Program-made: the position numbers and the translations under genes
Source of the DNA: Limosilactobacillus antri DSM 16041
Lineage (GTDB): Bacteria; Bacillota; Bacilli; Lactobacillales; Lactobacillaceae
DNA length: 64,000 nucleotides
Direction of reading: 5' to 3'
NCBI RefSeq assembly: GCF_000160835.1
Contig: NZ_GG700733.1
Location: 710,890-774,889 of the forward strand
In this document: piece by piece, positions 32,394 to 41,609 of the stretch
How positions within the stretch are numbered: the first letter of the stretch is position 1
How the letters are laid out: each line of letters starts with the position of its first letter
Notes under the pieces: model-generated
What the model was told of the DNA's origin: nothing
The model's input: the letters and a program-made list of their open reading frames with translations, nothing else
Databases searched by the model: none

Positions 32394-34105
32394 TGATTGA
32401 TCGAGAGCTATTTCAACTCGCGGGAGCTAAATCAATCAGTCAAAAGCTTGCGGGACTGGACGTTCTGCAAGCTTTTTTGATTGTCGGCCAGGCTTTAGCA
32501 CTGAGCGCCGTCATTACGCAGCTCTGGCAGGGCCATTCCCTAAACTGGCCGTTGCTGGCGGGCTTTGCGGCCTGTTTTACCGGCCGGCAGCTGTTAACCT
32601 GGCTTAGCGACCGCTGGCTTGACCACTACGCGGGTCAGACCGCGCAGACATTACGCCGCCGGCTGTTGGCAAAGCTCTTCCAGCAGGGGCCGGCCCTGGT
32701 GCAAGCCCAGGGGACGGGGAGCATGATTACGATGACCCTCGACGGGATTGCCGAGGTCCGTCAGTACATCAAACTGTTGTTTTCCAAGACCCTGGCGATG
32801 ATGATCGTGCCGGTGGTGGTCCTGATTGCGGCCGGCTGCTTGGACCTGCGTTCGGCGGCCATCCTCCTGCTGATGTACCCGTTAATCGTAATGTTCATGA
32901 TTATCCTGGGAAAAGCGGCCCAGGCAAAGGCGGAGAAGCAGTTTGGCAACTTCCAGAAATTATCAAATAATTTTATCGACTCCCTACGGGGGATTGCGAC
33001 ACTCAAATACTTAGGGCTGAGCAAGCGCTACTCGCGGAGTATTTTCAACTCAAGTGAGCACTTCCGGGAACGGACTATGCGGGTATTAAAGATTGCCATG
33101 CTTTCGACCTTCGCCCTAGACTTTTTCACGACCCTGTCAATTGCCGTCATTGCGGTTTACCTGGGGTTTGACCTGATTAAGGGAAAGATCGATCTCTATC
33201 CCGCCCTGGCCGTGTTAATCTTGGCACCAGAATACTTCTTGCCAATCCGCAACTTCGCCAGTGACTTCCACGCGACGCTCAACGGCAAGAACTCATTTAA
33301 GCGAATTCACCAGCTGATTAACCAGCCGACCCCGCCCACGGTCGACCTGGCCCTGCACGAATGGGGGGCAGGGGATGAATTAAAGCTGGACCGGGTGCAG
33401 TTCAAGTACCAAAACGGGGCGGCCATTGCCCCCTTGACGCTGACCATCCGTGGCTACCAGAAGGTGGGGATTATCGGTATGAGTGGGGCCGGCAAGACGA
33501 CCCTGATCAACCTCCTCAGTGGCTTTTTAACGCCAACCGCGGGCCAGATTGCTATTCAGGGGCACCCGGACCTTGCCAGCTTGGACATCCCAGACTGGCG
33601 CCGGCAGCTCCTCTACATCCCGCAGAACCCGTACGTGTTTACCGCGACCCTGCGGGAAAACATCGCTTTCTACACCCCAGACGTTAGTGACAAGCAGGTG
33701 CTGGAAGCAATCAAGGTTGTTGGCCTGGAGGATCTCTTGGCTGACCTGCCGGAAGGGCTGGACACGGTCATCGGGAGCGGCCGCCGGGTCCTTTCTGGCG
33801 GCCAGGTCCAGCGAATTGCCCTGGCCCGGGCCTTCCTGGATAAGCAGCGGCGGGTCATGATTTTTGACGAACCGACCGCCCACCTGGATATTGAAACCGA
33901 GCTGGATTTAAAGGCGCGGATGCTGCCGCTGATGGACCAGCGGTTGGTATTCTTTGCCACCCACCGGCTGCACTGGATGAAAGAGATGGACTACATTTTG
34001 GTAATGAACCACGGCAAACTCGTTGGGCAGGGGACCTTTGCCGATCTCCAGCAGGACAATGAATACTTCCAGCAGCTGATGAAAGAAATGCGGGGTGAAG
34101 ACTAG
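32393..34105 (+). CDS. cydD: Thiol reductant ABC exporter, CydD-type subunit
   Basis: A 570-residue ABC half-transporter with six N-terminal helices and a C-terminal ATPase (Walker A GMSGAGKTT at about residues 362-370, signature LSGGQVQR, Walker B VMIFDEPTAHLD). With its partner it exports cysteine/glutathione or binds haem for assembly of cytochrome bd. The frame is open back into cydB, but the start is ATG 32393 with GGGGGAGG upstream, overlapping the cydB stop by one base. Confidence 0.93.
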   Translation: MIDRELFQLAGAKSISQKLAGLDVLQAFLIVGQALALSAVITQLWQGHSLNWPLLAGFAACFTGRQLLTWLSDRWLDHYAGQTAQTLRRRLLAKLFQQGPALVQAQGTGSMITMTLDGIAEVRQYIKLLFSKTLAMMIVPVVVLIAAGCLDLRSAAILLLMYPLIVMFMIILGKAAQAKAEKQFGNFQKLSNNFIDSLRGIATLKYLGLSKRYSRSIFNSSEHFRERTMRVLKIAMLSTFALDFFTTLSIAVIAVYLGFDLIKGKIDLYPALAVLILAPEYFLPIRNFASDFHATLNGKNSFKRIHQLINQPTPPTVDLALHEWGAGDELKLDRVQFKYQNGAAIAPLTLTIRGYQKVGIIGMSGAGKTTLINLLSGFLTPTAGQIAIQGHPDLASLDIPDWRRQLLYIPQNPYVFTATLRENIAFYTPDVSDKQVLEAIKVVGLEDLLADLPEGLDTVIGSGRRVLSGGQVQRIALARAFLDKQRRVMIFDEPTAHLDIETELDLKARMLPLMDQRLVFFATHRLHWMKEMDYILVMNHGKLVGQGTFADLQQDNEYFQQLMKEMRGED

Positions 34106-35854
34106 ATGTTTAAACGGATTTCCTTATTGCGGGCCCTAAAGCGCGACCGCTGGGTCCGGCCCTTTTTGCGGCGCTACCGGAAAACGCTGATTTTCGCAAT
34201 TACTATCGGGGTCGTTACCTTCGTCTGCGGCGCCGGGTTAATGTTTAGTGCTGGTTTCCTGATTAGCAAATCGGCGACCCGGCCGGAGAACATCCTGCTG
34301 GTGTATGTGCCCATCGTCCTGACCCGGGCCTTCGGGATTGCCCGGCCGGCGTTCCGCTACCTGGAACGCCTGGTGAGCCACAACTGGGTTCTTAAGATGA
34401 CCTCCCGCCTGCGCCAACGGCTCTATGATACCTTGGAGCGTGACGCGACCTCGTTTTCCAGCAAGTACCAGCTGGGCGATATTCTCGGCCTCTTGTCCGA
34501 TGACATCCACCACATCCAAAACCTTTACTTGCGGACCCTCTTTCCGATGTTCGTGGCGTGGGGGCTCTATGCCCTGATCGTGGTGGCTTTTGGAATCTTG
34601 TCGCCGCTGATGGGGCTGTGGATGCTAATCCTATTTGGCCTGATGATTTTTGCGATTCCGCTCTGGTCCGTCCTGGTGAACGGGGCCCGTCAGGAATACG
34701 AAAAGGACGTCAAGGATCAGCTGTACGTTAACCTGACCGATAACGTCCTTGGAATTGCCGACTGGGTGCTGGCTGGACGAAGCAATGCCTACCTCCAGCT
34801 TCATGACCAAAACGAACGGCAGTACCTGGCAACCGCCCGGGCGATGCACCGTTTTGAACGGCTCCGGGACTTCTTGATGCAGCTGCTGGTCCTGCTGCTG
34901 GTAATCAGTCTGCTAATCTGGGGCGCGGCCCGGTTCGGCGGCCAGGCCGGCGGGCCGGCCAACTGGATTGCGGCCTTTGTCCTAGCGGCCTTTCCGCTGA
35001 TTGACGCCATCGCACCGCTGCCGGCTGCAGCGCAGGAAACCAACGTTTACACCAATTCGCTGGTGCGGTTGAATAACCTGCCAGCCCCGACCGGTCAGTC
35101 GACCACCGCTCCAACGATTACGCTGCCGGCTGCGCTGCAAGTCCGGGACCTCCACTATACCTACCCAGAAACGAGTAAGGAGGTTTTGCGGGGGATCAGC
35201 CTCGCTATCAAGCCGGGCGAAAAACTGGCAATCCTGGGCCGGAGCGGTGCCGGGAAGAGTACCTTAGCGGCCCTGCTCCGCGGTGACCGGACCCCGACGG
35301 CCGGGAGCGTTACCCTGAATGGGGTGCCAACCGCCCAGTTTGGCGACCAGATCGCCGACTACATCAGTGTCATTAACCAGCAGCCTTACCTGTTTAACAC
35401 GACGATTGCCAATAATGTTCGCTTGGGAAATGAAGCGGCTAGTGATGATGACATTTGGGCGGTCCTCCGCCGGGTGGGTTTAGCCAAGATGGTGGCCGAC
35501 CTGCCGCACGGCCTCGATACCAAGGTTGATGAAGCGGGTCTGCGTTTTTCTGGTGGTGAACGCCACCGGCTCGCGCTCGCCCGGATCCTGCTCAAGGACA
35601 CGCCAATCATCCTGCTGGATGAACCCACGGTGGGGCTGGACCCGATTACTGAGCAAGCCGTTATCAATACGATCTTTAAGCAGCTTGCCGGTAAGACACT
35701 GATCTGGATCACCCACCACCTGCAGGGGATTGACCACTTTGACCAGGTTATTTTTATTGAGGACGGCCAGTTGGCCATGCACGGAACACCAACGGGATTG
35801 TGGCGGACAAACCAGCGCTATCGGGAACTAAAAAAAGCCGACCAGGGACTTTAA
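34106..35854 (+). CDS. cydC: Thiol reductant ABC exporter, CydC-type subunit
   Basis: A 582-residue ABC half-transporter partnering CydD. It has six helices, then an ATPase domain with Walker A GRSGAGKST, signature FSGGERHR and Walker B IILLDEPTVGLD, with a late ITHHLQGIDHFD switch histidine. The start ATG 34106 follows the cydD stop with no gap. The last 15 or so bases of the gene form part of the terminator for the opposing polyprenyl synthase gene. Confidence 0.93.
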   Translation: MFKRISLLRALKRDRWVRPFLRRYRKTLIFAITIGVVTFVCGAGLMFSAGFLISKSATRPENILLVYVPIVLTRAFGIARPAFRYLERLVSHNWVLKMTSRLRQRLYDTLERDATSFSSKYQLGDILGLLSDDIHHIQNLYLRTLFPMFVAWGLYALIVVAFGILSPLMGLWMLILFGLMIFAIPLWSVLVNGARQEYEKDVKDQLYVNLTDNVLGIADWVLAGRSNAYLQLHDQNERQYLATARAMHRFERLRDFLMQLLVLLLVISLLIWGAARFGGQAGGPANWIAAFVLAAFPLIDAIAPLPAAAQETNVYTNSLVRLNNLPAPTGQSTTAPTITLPAALQVRDLHYTYPETSKEVLRGISLAIKPGEKLAILGRSGAGKSTLAALLRGDRTPTAGSVTLNGVPTAQFGDQIADYISVINQQPYLFNTTIANNVRLGNEAASDDDIWAVLRRVGLAKMVADLPHGLDTKVDEAGLRFSGGERHRLALARILLKDTPIILLDEPTVGLDPITEQAVINTIFKQLAGKTLIWITHHLQGIDHFDQVIFIEDGQLAMHGTPTGLWRTNQRYRELKKADQGL

Positions 35855-35864
35855 TCCTGGCGGC
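35837..35864 (-). terminator. Terminator between cydC and the polyprenyl synthase
   Basis: GCCG-A-CCAGG pairs with CCTGG-CGGC, preceded on the plus strand by AAAAAA (T-run on the minus strand). It terminates the minus-strand gene and lies within the 3' end of cydC. Confidence 0.75.
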
Positions 35865-36848
35865 CTAGTTGGTCCGTTTTAAGAGTTGGGATGTCATATG
35901 CTGTAAGAGCCGCCGGGCCTTTGTCGCCGGAAGCTTTGTCAGGTCAGTGAGCGCCCCCTGGGTGAACTGGCTGGCGAGCTGCCGGCTCTTTTTGACTGCC
36001 CCGCCGGCGATCACGTACTGCTGTACCCGCTGGATGTCCGTTGCCGTTAATTGCCTTCCCTTAGCCAGCAACGGTTTGACCTGGGCGGCGCTGGCTGGGT
36101 CTTGCAGGGCCAGCAGCACCGGAAGGGAGTAGACCCCGGTAGCGAGGTCTTCGAGCACCGGTTTGTTGAGTTCCTTGCCGCCGGTATAATCGAGGATGTC
36201 ATCGAGCATCTGGAAGGCAATGCCCAGCTGCTGACCAAAGGCGGCGGCACTGGCAACCTGGTCGGCAGTGCCGCCGGCAAAGTGGGCCCCCTCCTGGGCG
36301 GCTAGCTTAAACAGGGCGGCGGTTTTGCCCTTTACGTTAGCGAGGTAGTCGGCCAGCGTTTGCTGGAGGTTGAACCGCTGGCCCATCTGGCCTAACTCGC
36401 CGTCTAAGATCTGCCGCATTGCCTGGGCGTTGACCCGCAGGTAGGCTGAAGAAGGGATGGCCTCCAAGAGCAGGTCGAAGAAAATTGTGAAGAGCAGGTC
36501 GCCGGCGTAGACCGCGGTATCCTTGCCAAAACGGGCTTGGATGCTGACTGCTCCACGGCGTTCGGGCGAATCGTCGATAATGTCGTCGTGGATGAGGGTT
36601 GCCATGTGGAGGACCTCGATCGACGCCGCTAGTTTAACCAGCCGCTCATCGTCCTGGCTGTCCGTCGTGAACATCCGGCTGACCAGGAGCAGAAGGGCTG
36701 GGCGGAGGTACTTGCCGCCATTATTTGCCATGGTCACCAGGGCGGTATGCAGGTCCGCATTTTGGCAGTCAATGCGTTCCTGGATGCACTGGTTGACGGC
36801 TTTGAGTTGGGTGCTGATAAGTGGATAAGTTTGCCAATTGTTATTCAT
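35865..36848 (-). CDS. Polyprenyl diphosphate synthase (HepT/IspB-like)
   Basis: A 327-residue trans-prenyltransferase that builds the isoprenoid tail of menaquinone. It contains the first aspartate-rich motif HDDIIDDSPERRG, the conserved GGKYLRPALLLL, and the second motif FQMLDDILDYTGG. Length fits the catalytic component II of heptaprenyl synthases and single-subunit long-chain enzymes. A component I partner (HepS) is not in the window. It is divergent from menA with about 60 nt between starts, which supports a joint role in quinone synthesis. The start is ATG 36848. Confidence 0.9.
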   Translation of the reverse strand: MNNNWQTYPLISTQLKAVNQCIQERIDCQNADLHTALVTMANNGGKYLRPALLLLVSRMFTTDSQDDERLVKLAASIEVLHMATLIHDDIIDDSPERRGAVSIQARFGKDTAVYAGDLLFTIFFDLLLEAIPSSAYLRVNAQAMRQILDGELGQMGQRFNLQQTLADYLANVKGKTAALFKLAAQEGAHFAGGTADQVASAAAFGQQLGIAFQMLDDILDYTGGKELNKPVLEDLATGVYSLPVLLALQDPASAAQVKPLLAKGRQLTATDIQRVQQYVIAGGAVKKSRQLASQFTQGALTDLTKLPATKARRLLQHMTSQLLKRTN

Positions 36849-36908
36849 AGTAATAGTTTTCCTTATATGCTGTCTTTAGTTATAATTATACCGAAAGGAT
36901 GTGGTTTA

Positions 36909-37811
36909 GTGTCGTTAAATGTTTTCTTGGAGCTGGTTGAAATCAAGGCGAAAACGGCGAGCGTGGTTCCCTTTTTCCTGGGGATGGCCTTTAGCCTGTA
37001 CTACTTCCACTCGCTGAATTGGCCCTTAGCAATTATCTTTTTTGTGGCGATGTTCTTATTCAATATGGCGGTGGATATGCTTGATAACTACAACGATTAT
37101 AACCATGCAGTTGATCAGCAAAACTACAAACAGAAGACCAACATCATCGGGCGAGAACGGCTGTCCCCCCGGCTAGTGCTTACCTTGCTGGTGACCTTTT
37201 CCGTGGTGGCCGCCCTGCTTGGCTGCTGGCTGGTCTACCGCGCGGGCTGGCCGGTCCTGTGGATGGGGATGTTCTGCTTTGCGGTCGGCATCCTCTATTC
37301 GTCCGGTCCGCACCCACTCTCCAGCCTGCCCTGTGGCGAACTGGCGTCGGGCTTTACGATGGGCTTTATGATCGTGCTGCTTAGCGTCTACCTGAATGCT
37401 TACCAGCAGTTTGAGTGGAACTGGGCGACGCTGTGGCGGGTCTTTATCGTCGCCCTGCCCGATGAGCTGTGGATTTCCAACCTGATGCTGGCTAATAACA
37501 TCTGTGATGCTCAGGAGGATGATGACAACCAGCGGACGACCATTGTACACTTCATTGGTAAGCGGAACGCCCTGATTGCCTTTTCGGCCAAAAACGTGCT
37601 TGCGTTTGCCATGATTATTGTTTCACCATTTTTGAAAATTGCGCCAATGACGGTATGGCTGACACTTGTTATTTTACCGTTTACTTATCACCAGAACAAG
37701 TTGCTGATGCAAAAGCAGGTGAAGAGTGAAACATTTATCTGCGGGGTCAAAATTCTGCTGGTCGGTTCGCTGGCCCAGTTGCTTACTTACTGGCTCGGAA
37801 TCGTAATTTAA
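36909..37811 (+). CDS. menA: 1,4-dihydroxy-2-naphthoate polyprenyltransferase (MenA/UbiA family)
   Basis: A 300-residue UbiA-superfamily membrane prenyltransferase with about eight helices. The first prenyl-diphosphate/Mg motif is DMLDNYNDYNHAVD, and the second acidic motif is NLMLANNICDAQEDDDNQRTT. It joins the prenyl chain to dihydroxynaphthoate to form demethylmenaquinone. Start is GTG 36909, with AAAGGATG before it; the frame is open further upstream but overlaps the divergent gene. NDH-2 follows 24 nt after the stop. No menB-F genes are in view, so the precursor may come from outside. Confidence 0.9.
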   Translation: MSLNVFLELVEIKAKTASVVPFFLGMAFSLYYFHSLNWPLAIIFFVAMFLFNMAVDMLDNYNDYNHAVDQQNYKQKTNIIGRERLSPRLVLTLLVTFSVVAALLGCWLVYRAGWPVLWMGMFCFAVGILYSSGPHPLSSLPCGELASGFTMGFMIVLLSVYLNAYQQFEWNWATLWRVFIVALPDELWISNLMLANNICDAQEDDDNQRTTIVHFIGKRNALIAFSAKNVLAFAMIIVSPFLKIAPMTVWLTLVILPFTYHQNKLLMQKQVKSETFICGVKILLVGSLAQLLTYWLGIVI

Positions 37812-37835
37812 TAAGGATAATTGGAGGAATTAAAA

Positions 37836-39056
37836 ATGAAAAAAGTTGTTGTATTAGGAGCCGGTTATGCCGGCCTCAAGACCGTTGTTGAACTGCAAAA
37901 GAAGTGCCGGGGGCAGGTTGAAATCACCCTGGTGGACGAAAATGATTATCACTACGAAGCAACCGACCTGCATGAAGTTGCTTCGGGAAACCTGCCGGCC
38001 AGCAAGATTACCTTCCCGATTAGCGACGTTTTGGACCCGAAGATGACAACGCTGGTCCTGGCCCACGTCTCCCGGGTTGACGAGGAGAAGCGGCTGGTGA
38101 TCCTTGATGGGCACGCGCCATTGGAATATGACTACTGCGTCTTCGCCCTGGGCTTCGTTTCCGAAACCTTCGGCATTAAAGGGGCGGCGGAAAACAGCCT
38201 GCCGATGACCAACGTCAAGGAAGCCGAGGCTATCCATGAGCACATCCTCGAGCAAATGAAGGACTACCAGCAGACGAAGGATGAAAACGACCTCCGGATT
38301 ATCATCTGTGGGGCCGGCTTTACCGGAATCGAACTGGCGGGGGCCTTAGCCGATGCCCGGGTTCGCTATGCCAAGCTCGCCGGGGTAACGCCGGACCAGA
38401 TTAAAATCGACATTATCGATGCCTCCAAGCGCCTCTTGCCAATGTTTAATGATAAGCTTGCCGATTACGGGATCAAGCTGCTGGAAAAGCTGGACGTGAA
38501 CATTATTACTGAGGCCCTGATCCAGGAAATCCAACCGGACCTGGTTCTCTACAAGGGTGCTAATGATGCAGACGGGACCCCATTGCACAAGGTCGCGGGC
38601 AACACCATCATTTGGACGACCGGGGTCAGCGGCAGTCCGGTCGTTGCCGAATCGAACCTGCAGGAACGGCGGGGCCGGGTAATGGATACGGCCCATCTGA
38701 CGGCGCCCGACCACGATGATCTCTATATGGTTGGTGACGTGGCCGCCGTAATGCCGCCGGACGGCAAGCGGCCGTACCCAACGACTGCCCAGATTGCCCT
38801 GTCGATGGCTAATTACGTTGCCAAAGACATCGCGGCCCGGGTAAAGGGCACGAGCCGTCCTGGTGCTTACACTTACAAGTCCCTAGGGACGGTAGCCTCC
38901 GTCGGCAACACCCGGGCCTTCGGGGAAGCGGGCGGCCACTCCTTCAAGGGCTACCCGGCTTCGGTAATGAAGAAGATGATTATGAACAAGTCGCTAATGG
39001 AATTAGGCGGTCTCAAAGAGCTGATTTCCAAGGGACGGTTCGACCTTTACCACTAG
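37836..39056 (+). CDS. ndh: Type II NADH dehydrogenase (NDH-2)
   Basis: A 406-residue single-subunit FAD-dependent NADH:quinone oxidoreductase. It has the FAD-binding GAGYAGLKTVVEL near the N terminus, the NADH-binding GAGFTGIELAGALADARVRY, the FAD-contact YMVGDVAAVMPPDG, and the quinone-site stretch YPTTAQIALSMANYV. A C-terminal amphipathic region (KKMIMNKSLMELGGLKEL) anchors it to the membrane. Start ATG 37836 is 7 nt after GGAGG. It feeds electrons into the menaquinone pool used by cytochrome bd. Confidence 0.95.
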   Translation: MKKVVVLGAGYAGLKTVVELQKKCRGQVEITLVDENDYHYEATDLHEVASGNLPASKITFPISDVLDPKMTTLVLAHVSRVDEEKRLVILDGHAPLEYDYCVFALGFVSETFGIKGAAENSLPMTNVKEAEAIHEHILEQMKDYQQTKDENDLRIIICGAGFTGIELAGALADARVRYAKLAGVTPDQIKIDIIDASKRLLPMFNDKLADYGIKLLEKLDVNIITEALIQEIQPDLVLYKGANDADGTPLHKVAGNTIIWTTGVSGSPVVAESNLQERRGRVMDTAHLTAPDHDDLYMVGDVAAVMPPDGKRPYPTTAQIALSMANYVAKDIAARVKGTSRPGAYTYKSLGTVASVGNTRAFGEAGGHSFKGYPASVMKKMIMNKSLMELGGLKELISKGRFDLYH

Positions 39057-39065
39057 AATCAAAAA

Positions 39066-39107
39066 GACAGCTCGGCCGGAGTTCCTTCCGGTAGAGCTGC
39101 CTTTTTT
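39066..39107 (+). terminator. Terminator of menA-ndh
   Basis: CAGCTC..CCGGA pairs with TCCGG..GAGCTG, followed by TTTTTT, 9 nt after the ndh stop. Confidence 0.88.
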
Positions 39108-39261
39108 ATGGACATATTAACGGTAAAATGTTGAGAACAGTATCATTTAACTGCACTATTTCGCGACAATTGATTGAAAGCGGTTACCGAATACCAGCCG
39201 AAGCATTACAAAATAAAGGTGTCAGCTAAGACAAATTTTGACGAAAGGAAGGTACAATTCA

Positions 39262-40299
39262 ATGCTATTTCAAGTTTATGGTAGTCAATCGGGCTGGCAA
39301 TTATTCGGTTGGATTCTCGTATTTATTTGCCTGGTGGTTACTAACGAAATTGCACGGCGGACGAAGGTCGGCGGCCTGTTCTTCTTTGTCGTCCTGCCGA
39401 TTGCACTGACGATTTACTTTATTGCAATCTACGTCTGTGCTGGGCAGGGGCAGTCCTGGGCGCTGCATAATCCGACCTATTTTCATATGAACAGCTAGTT
39501 TCATTACGCAAAGCTCTACGCGGCCACCTTTGGCTGTATCGGTTTCATGATTCTTAAGTACCACTGGGGCCACTTGGGGAAGGCTTACTGGTTTAAGATT
39601 TTCCCGTTCGTGATCGTGGCGATCAACATCTTTATCGCCGTAGGGAGCGACTTTGAGTCGGCAATTCGAGGAATACACGCCCTGCAAACGACGGGGAGCC
39701 AATGGTGGCTCTCCTCGGAAGGGGTTTGGCTCTATGGTGGCTGGTGGAACGTCCTTAATGGCCTGGCCGGGATTATCAATGTCTTTTGTATGACCGGCTG
39801 GTTTGGGATTTACTCTTCCAAGAATGAGCAGGATATGCTGTGGCCAGACATGACCTGGGAATTTATCCTGGCTTACGATGTTTGGAACTTTGAGTATACT
39901 TACAGCAACCTGCCGACCCACTCCTGGTACTGTGGGTTAGCGCTGCTGCTCGCCCCAACCTTTGCTGCAGAATTTTGGAACAAGGGTGGCTGGATTCAAA
40001 ACCGGGCCAACACCCTGGCAATCTGGTGTATGTTTGCCCAGGTCTTCCCGCTCTTCCAGGATCATAGCAAGTTCTCTGTCCTGCCGGTTCTCTACCGGGA
40101 CGGGGTAATGAACCCGGCAGTCCACCCGACTGCTGCTGACCCGCACATGATGGGAATCATTGCTATCTTTTCAATTGTGATTAACGTGGTTGTGTTCACT
40201 GACATTTGGAAGCGGGCACTCAAGCAACACATCAACCCATACCTGCAACCAGTATTCGTGGGTACCAGGGATTACGACGAAGCAATGGCCCGTCGTTAG
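39262..40299 (+). pseudogene. DUF5692-like membrane protein gene interrupted by one amber codon
   Basis: A 346-codon frame, starting at ATG 39262 (GAAAGGAAGG upstream), is broken by TAG at 39496-39498 after codon 78 (PTYFHMNS-stop) and then continues in the same frame as FHYAKLYAATFGCIGF to 40299. No frameshift is needed. TAG is one base from TGG (Trp), which fits the Trp-rich context. The product would be a polytopic membrane protein resembling the uncharacterised DUF5692 family (assignment from memory). Residues FAQVFPLFQDHSKFSVLPV and the late TDIWKRALKQH look well kept, so the mutation is recent, a read-through site, or a sequencing error. A second ATG at 39547 could start a 250-residue fragment, but it has no ribosome site. 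Confidence 0.7.
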
Positions 40300-40383
40300 T
40301 GTTGCCAGTCGAGAAACGTGGGGGATGTACCATCCAGAGCAGTTATGCTCCCCGTGAGTTTTGTTAGAAAGCAGGGGCGGTCC

Positions 40384-40430
40384 CGGTCCCCAGAGTTTGG
40401 TTTTATCAAGCTCTGGGGACCGCTTTAGTT
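40384..40430 (+). terminator. Terminator after the DUF5692-like gene
   Basis: CGGTCCCCAGAG pairs perfectly with CTCTGGGGACCG around a 15-nt loop, followed by CTTTAGTTT. The rest of 40300-40573 holds a small GC hairpin near 40470 and repeat A copy 3. Confidence 0.75.
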
Positions 40431-40508
40431 TAAATTAGCTTAGGGAGTTGCCGCTTCACCGTACGACCCGGCGCCGTGCCGGTTTTACGGGCTTCGACAC
40501 GAAAACGA

Positions 40509-40543
40509 GGGCCTGCGGCAAAACATAGTTTTGTCACAGGCCC
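40509..40543. repeat. Intergenic palindrome family A, copy 3
   Basis: GGGCCTGCGGCAAAACA and GTTTTGTCACAGGCCC form a long hairpin with two mismatches. It sits between convergent genes (DUF5692-like and the small membrane protein) and is likely a terminator for leftward transcription. Confidence 0.8.
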
Positions 40544-40554
40544 CCGCGTGGTTA

Positions 40555-40572
40555 ACGAAGTGCGAACTTCGT
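40555..40572 (-). terminator. Small hairpin at the 3' end of the 95-residue membrane gene
   Basis: ACGAAGT-GCGA-ACTTCGT with a tetraloop, just past the stop codon at 40574. It has no T-run on the minus strand, so it may only protect the transcript end. Confidence 0.4.
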
Positions 40573-40573
40573 T

Positions 40574-40861
40574 TTAGTGACTGCCGGCATGGTGAATATT
40601 ACCAGCAGACAGGCTCCGGTATCCAAAGTAGAATTGAAGAATAGCAACTACGATGTTAATCCAATTCATCGCAATGAACCAGCCATCAATTCCGCTGCCA
40701 ACTGGCCCCGCCATGTAGTAGACACAGAAACCGATAATAATGGCACAAACATTAATCCAGGCGAAGGTCTTTTGTAACGTCTGATCGTCGAGCTTGAACC
40801 ACATCCAAATGACGTTGATAACAAACCAGATGGCTAAAATCCAAAATACAGTGTTAAACAT
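40574..40861 (-). CDS. Small membrane protein of unknown function (95 aa)
   Basis: A 95-residue protein with three hydrophobic helices: residues 2-19, 33-52 and 60-80 (ending FYFGYRSLSAGNIHHAGSH). No known catalytic motif is seen, and I do not recognise a named family. Start ATG 40861 (MFNTVFWIL) has AAGGAGGG 7 nt upstream; the open frame extends to 40906 without a ribosome site. The His-containing C terminus is unusual but too short to interpret. It is monocistronic on the minus strand. Confidence 0.75.
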   Translation of the reverse strand: MFNTVFWILAIWFVINVIWMWFKLDDQTLQKTFAWINVCAIIIGFCVYYMAGPVGSGIDGWFIAMNWINIVVAILQFYFGYRSLSAGNIHHAGSH

Positions 40862-41039
40862 AAGACATCCCTCCTTAGATAAATATTGTTTACCAAAGAA
40901 TAACAAATAATATTATTTATTATTCACCTTAATTATAACTTTGATTGGCGGAAAAGCAAACCATAACGGTTGCAATTTGATTACTCACGGATTAAAGAAA
41001 CTAAATTGCCCCGGCAGTGGACACCAGCCCGCTTTTATC

Positions 41040-41417
41040 CTAGTTGTCGGTCTTGTTTTCTTTTAAGAGTTCAGTGATTTCCTTGAGGTACTGAGCCTCT
41101 GGACTGGGCTTAGCCGGGGCCGCTTGCTCCTTTTTCCGGAACTTATTGATTCCCTTTACCAGCATGAAGACCACGAAAGAGATAATCAGGAAGTTAATGA
41201 CCGCGTTTAGGAAGGCCCCGTATTTGAATTGGGCGTCGCCAATGGTAACGGCTAGGTTGGAGAGGTCGATTTTACCAATAAACAGGCCGACTAGGGGGTT
41301 AATCAGGTTGTTGACCAGTGAGTTGACAATCGACGTAAACGCGGCCCCGACGATGATCCCAACGGCCATATCGATGACGTTGCCCCGGGCGATGAAGTCC
41401 TTAAATTCTTTGAGCAT
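41040..41417 (-). CDS. mscL: Large-conductance mechanosensitive channel MscL
   Basis: A 125-residue MscL, the pentameric emergency valve opened by membrane tension on osmotic downshift. The N terminus [27 protein letters not shown] is the conserved amphipathic helix and first transmembrane pore helix, and the second helix is [19 protein letters not shown] charged C-terminal helix ([16 protein letters not shown]) follows. Start ATG 41417 has AAGGAGG upstream. Length is normal. Confidence 0.96.
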   Translation of the reverse strand: MLKEFKDFIARGNVIDMAVGIIVGAAFTSIVNSLVNNLINPLVGLFIGKIDLSNLAVTIGDAQFKYGAFLNAVINFLIISFVVFMLVKGINKFRKKEQAAPAKPSPEAQYLKEITELLKENKTDN

Positions 41418-41543
41418 AGTATCCTCCTTGATGATGATTTGTAAGGACATTGTAGCAAATTAGCAGAAGGCCCGGCTATTTTAGGGGGATGAACTTAACG
41501 AAAAATCAAGGGATGCAAAGGGGGCTTAAATCATGGCTAGGGC

Positions 41544-41580
41544 TGCAAGGCGGACCTTGCATCGTGCACTGGGGGGCACG
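41544..41580. other. Two adjacent hairpins in the mscL-adhE gap
   Basis: TGCAAGG-CGGA-CCTTGCA (41544-41561) is followed at once by CGTGC..GCACG (about 41563-41580). There is no T-run and no ORF. They lie between the adhE terminator (41610) and the mscL start (41417). Apart from these and repeat A copy 4, I see nothing in 41451-41689. Confidence 0.35.
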
Positions 41581-41609
41581 GGATACCGTTAAAAGGTTTG
41601 AAACTAAAA

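Noticed and set aside
39499-40299. Second half of the DUF5692-like gene as an independent 250-residue gene
   Set aside because: No ribosome site stands before ATG 39547, and conserved sequence starts directly after the TAG in the same frame, so it is the rest of the broken gene.
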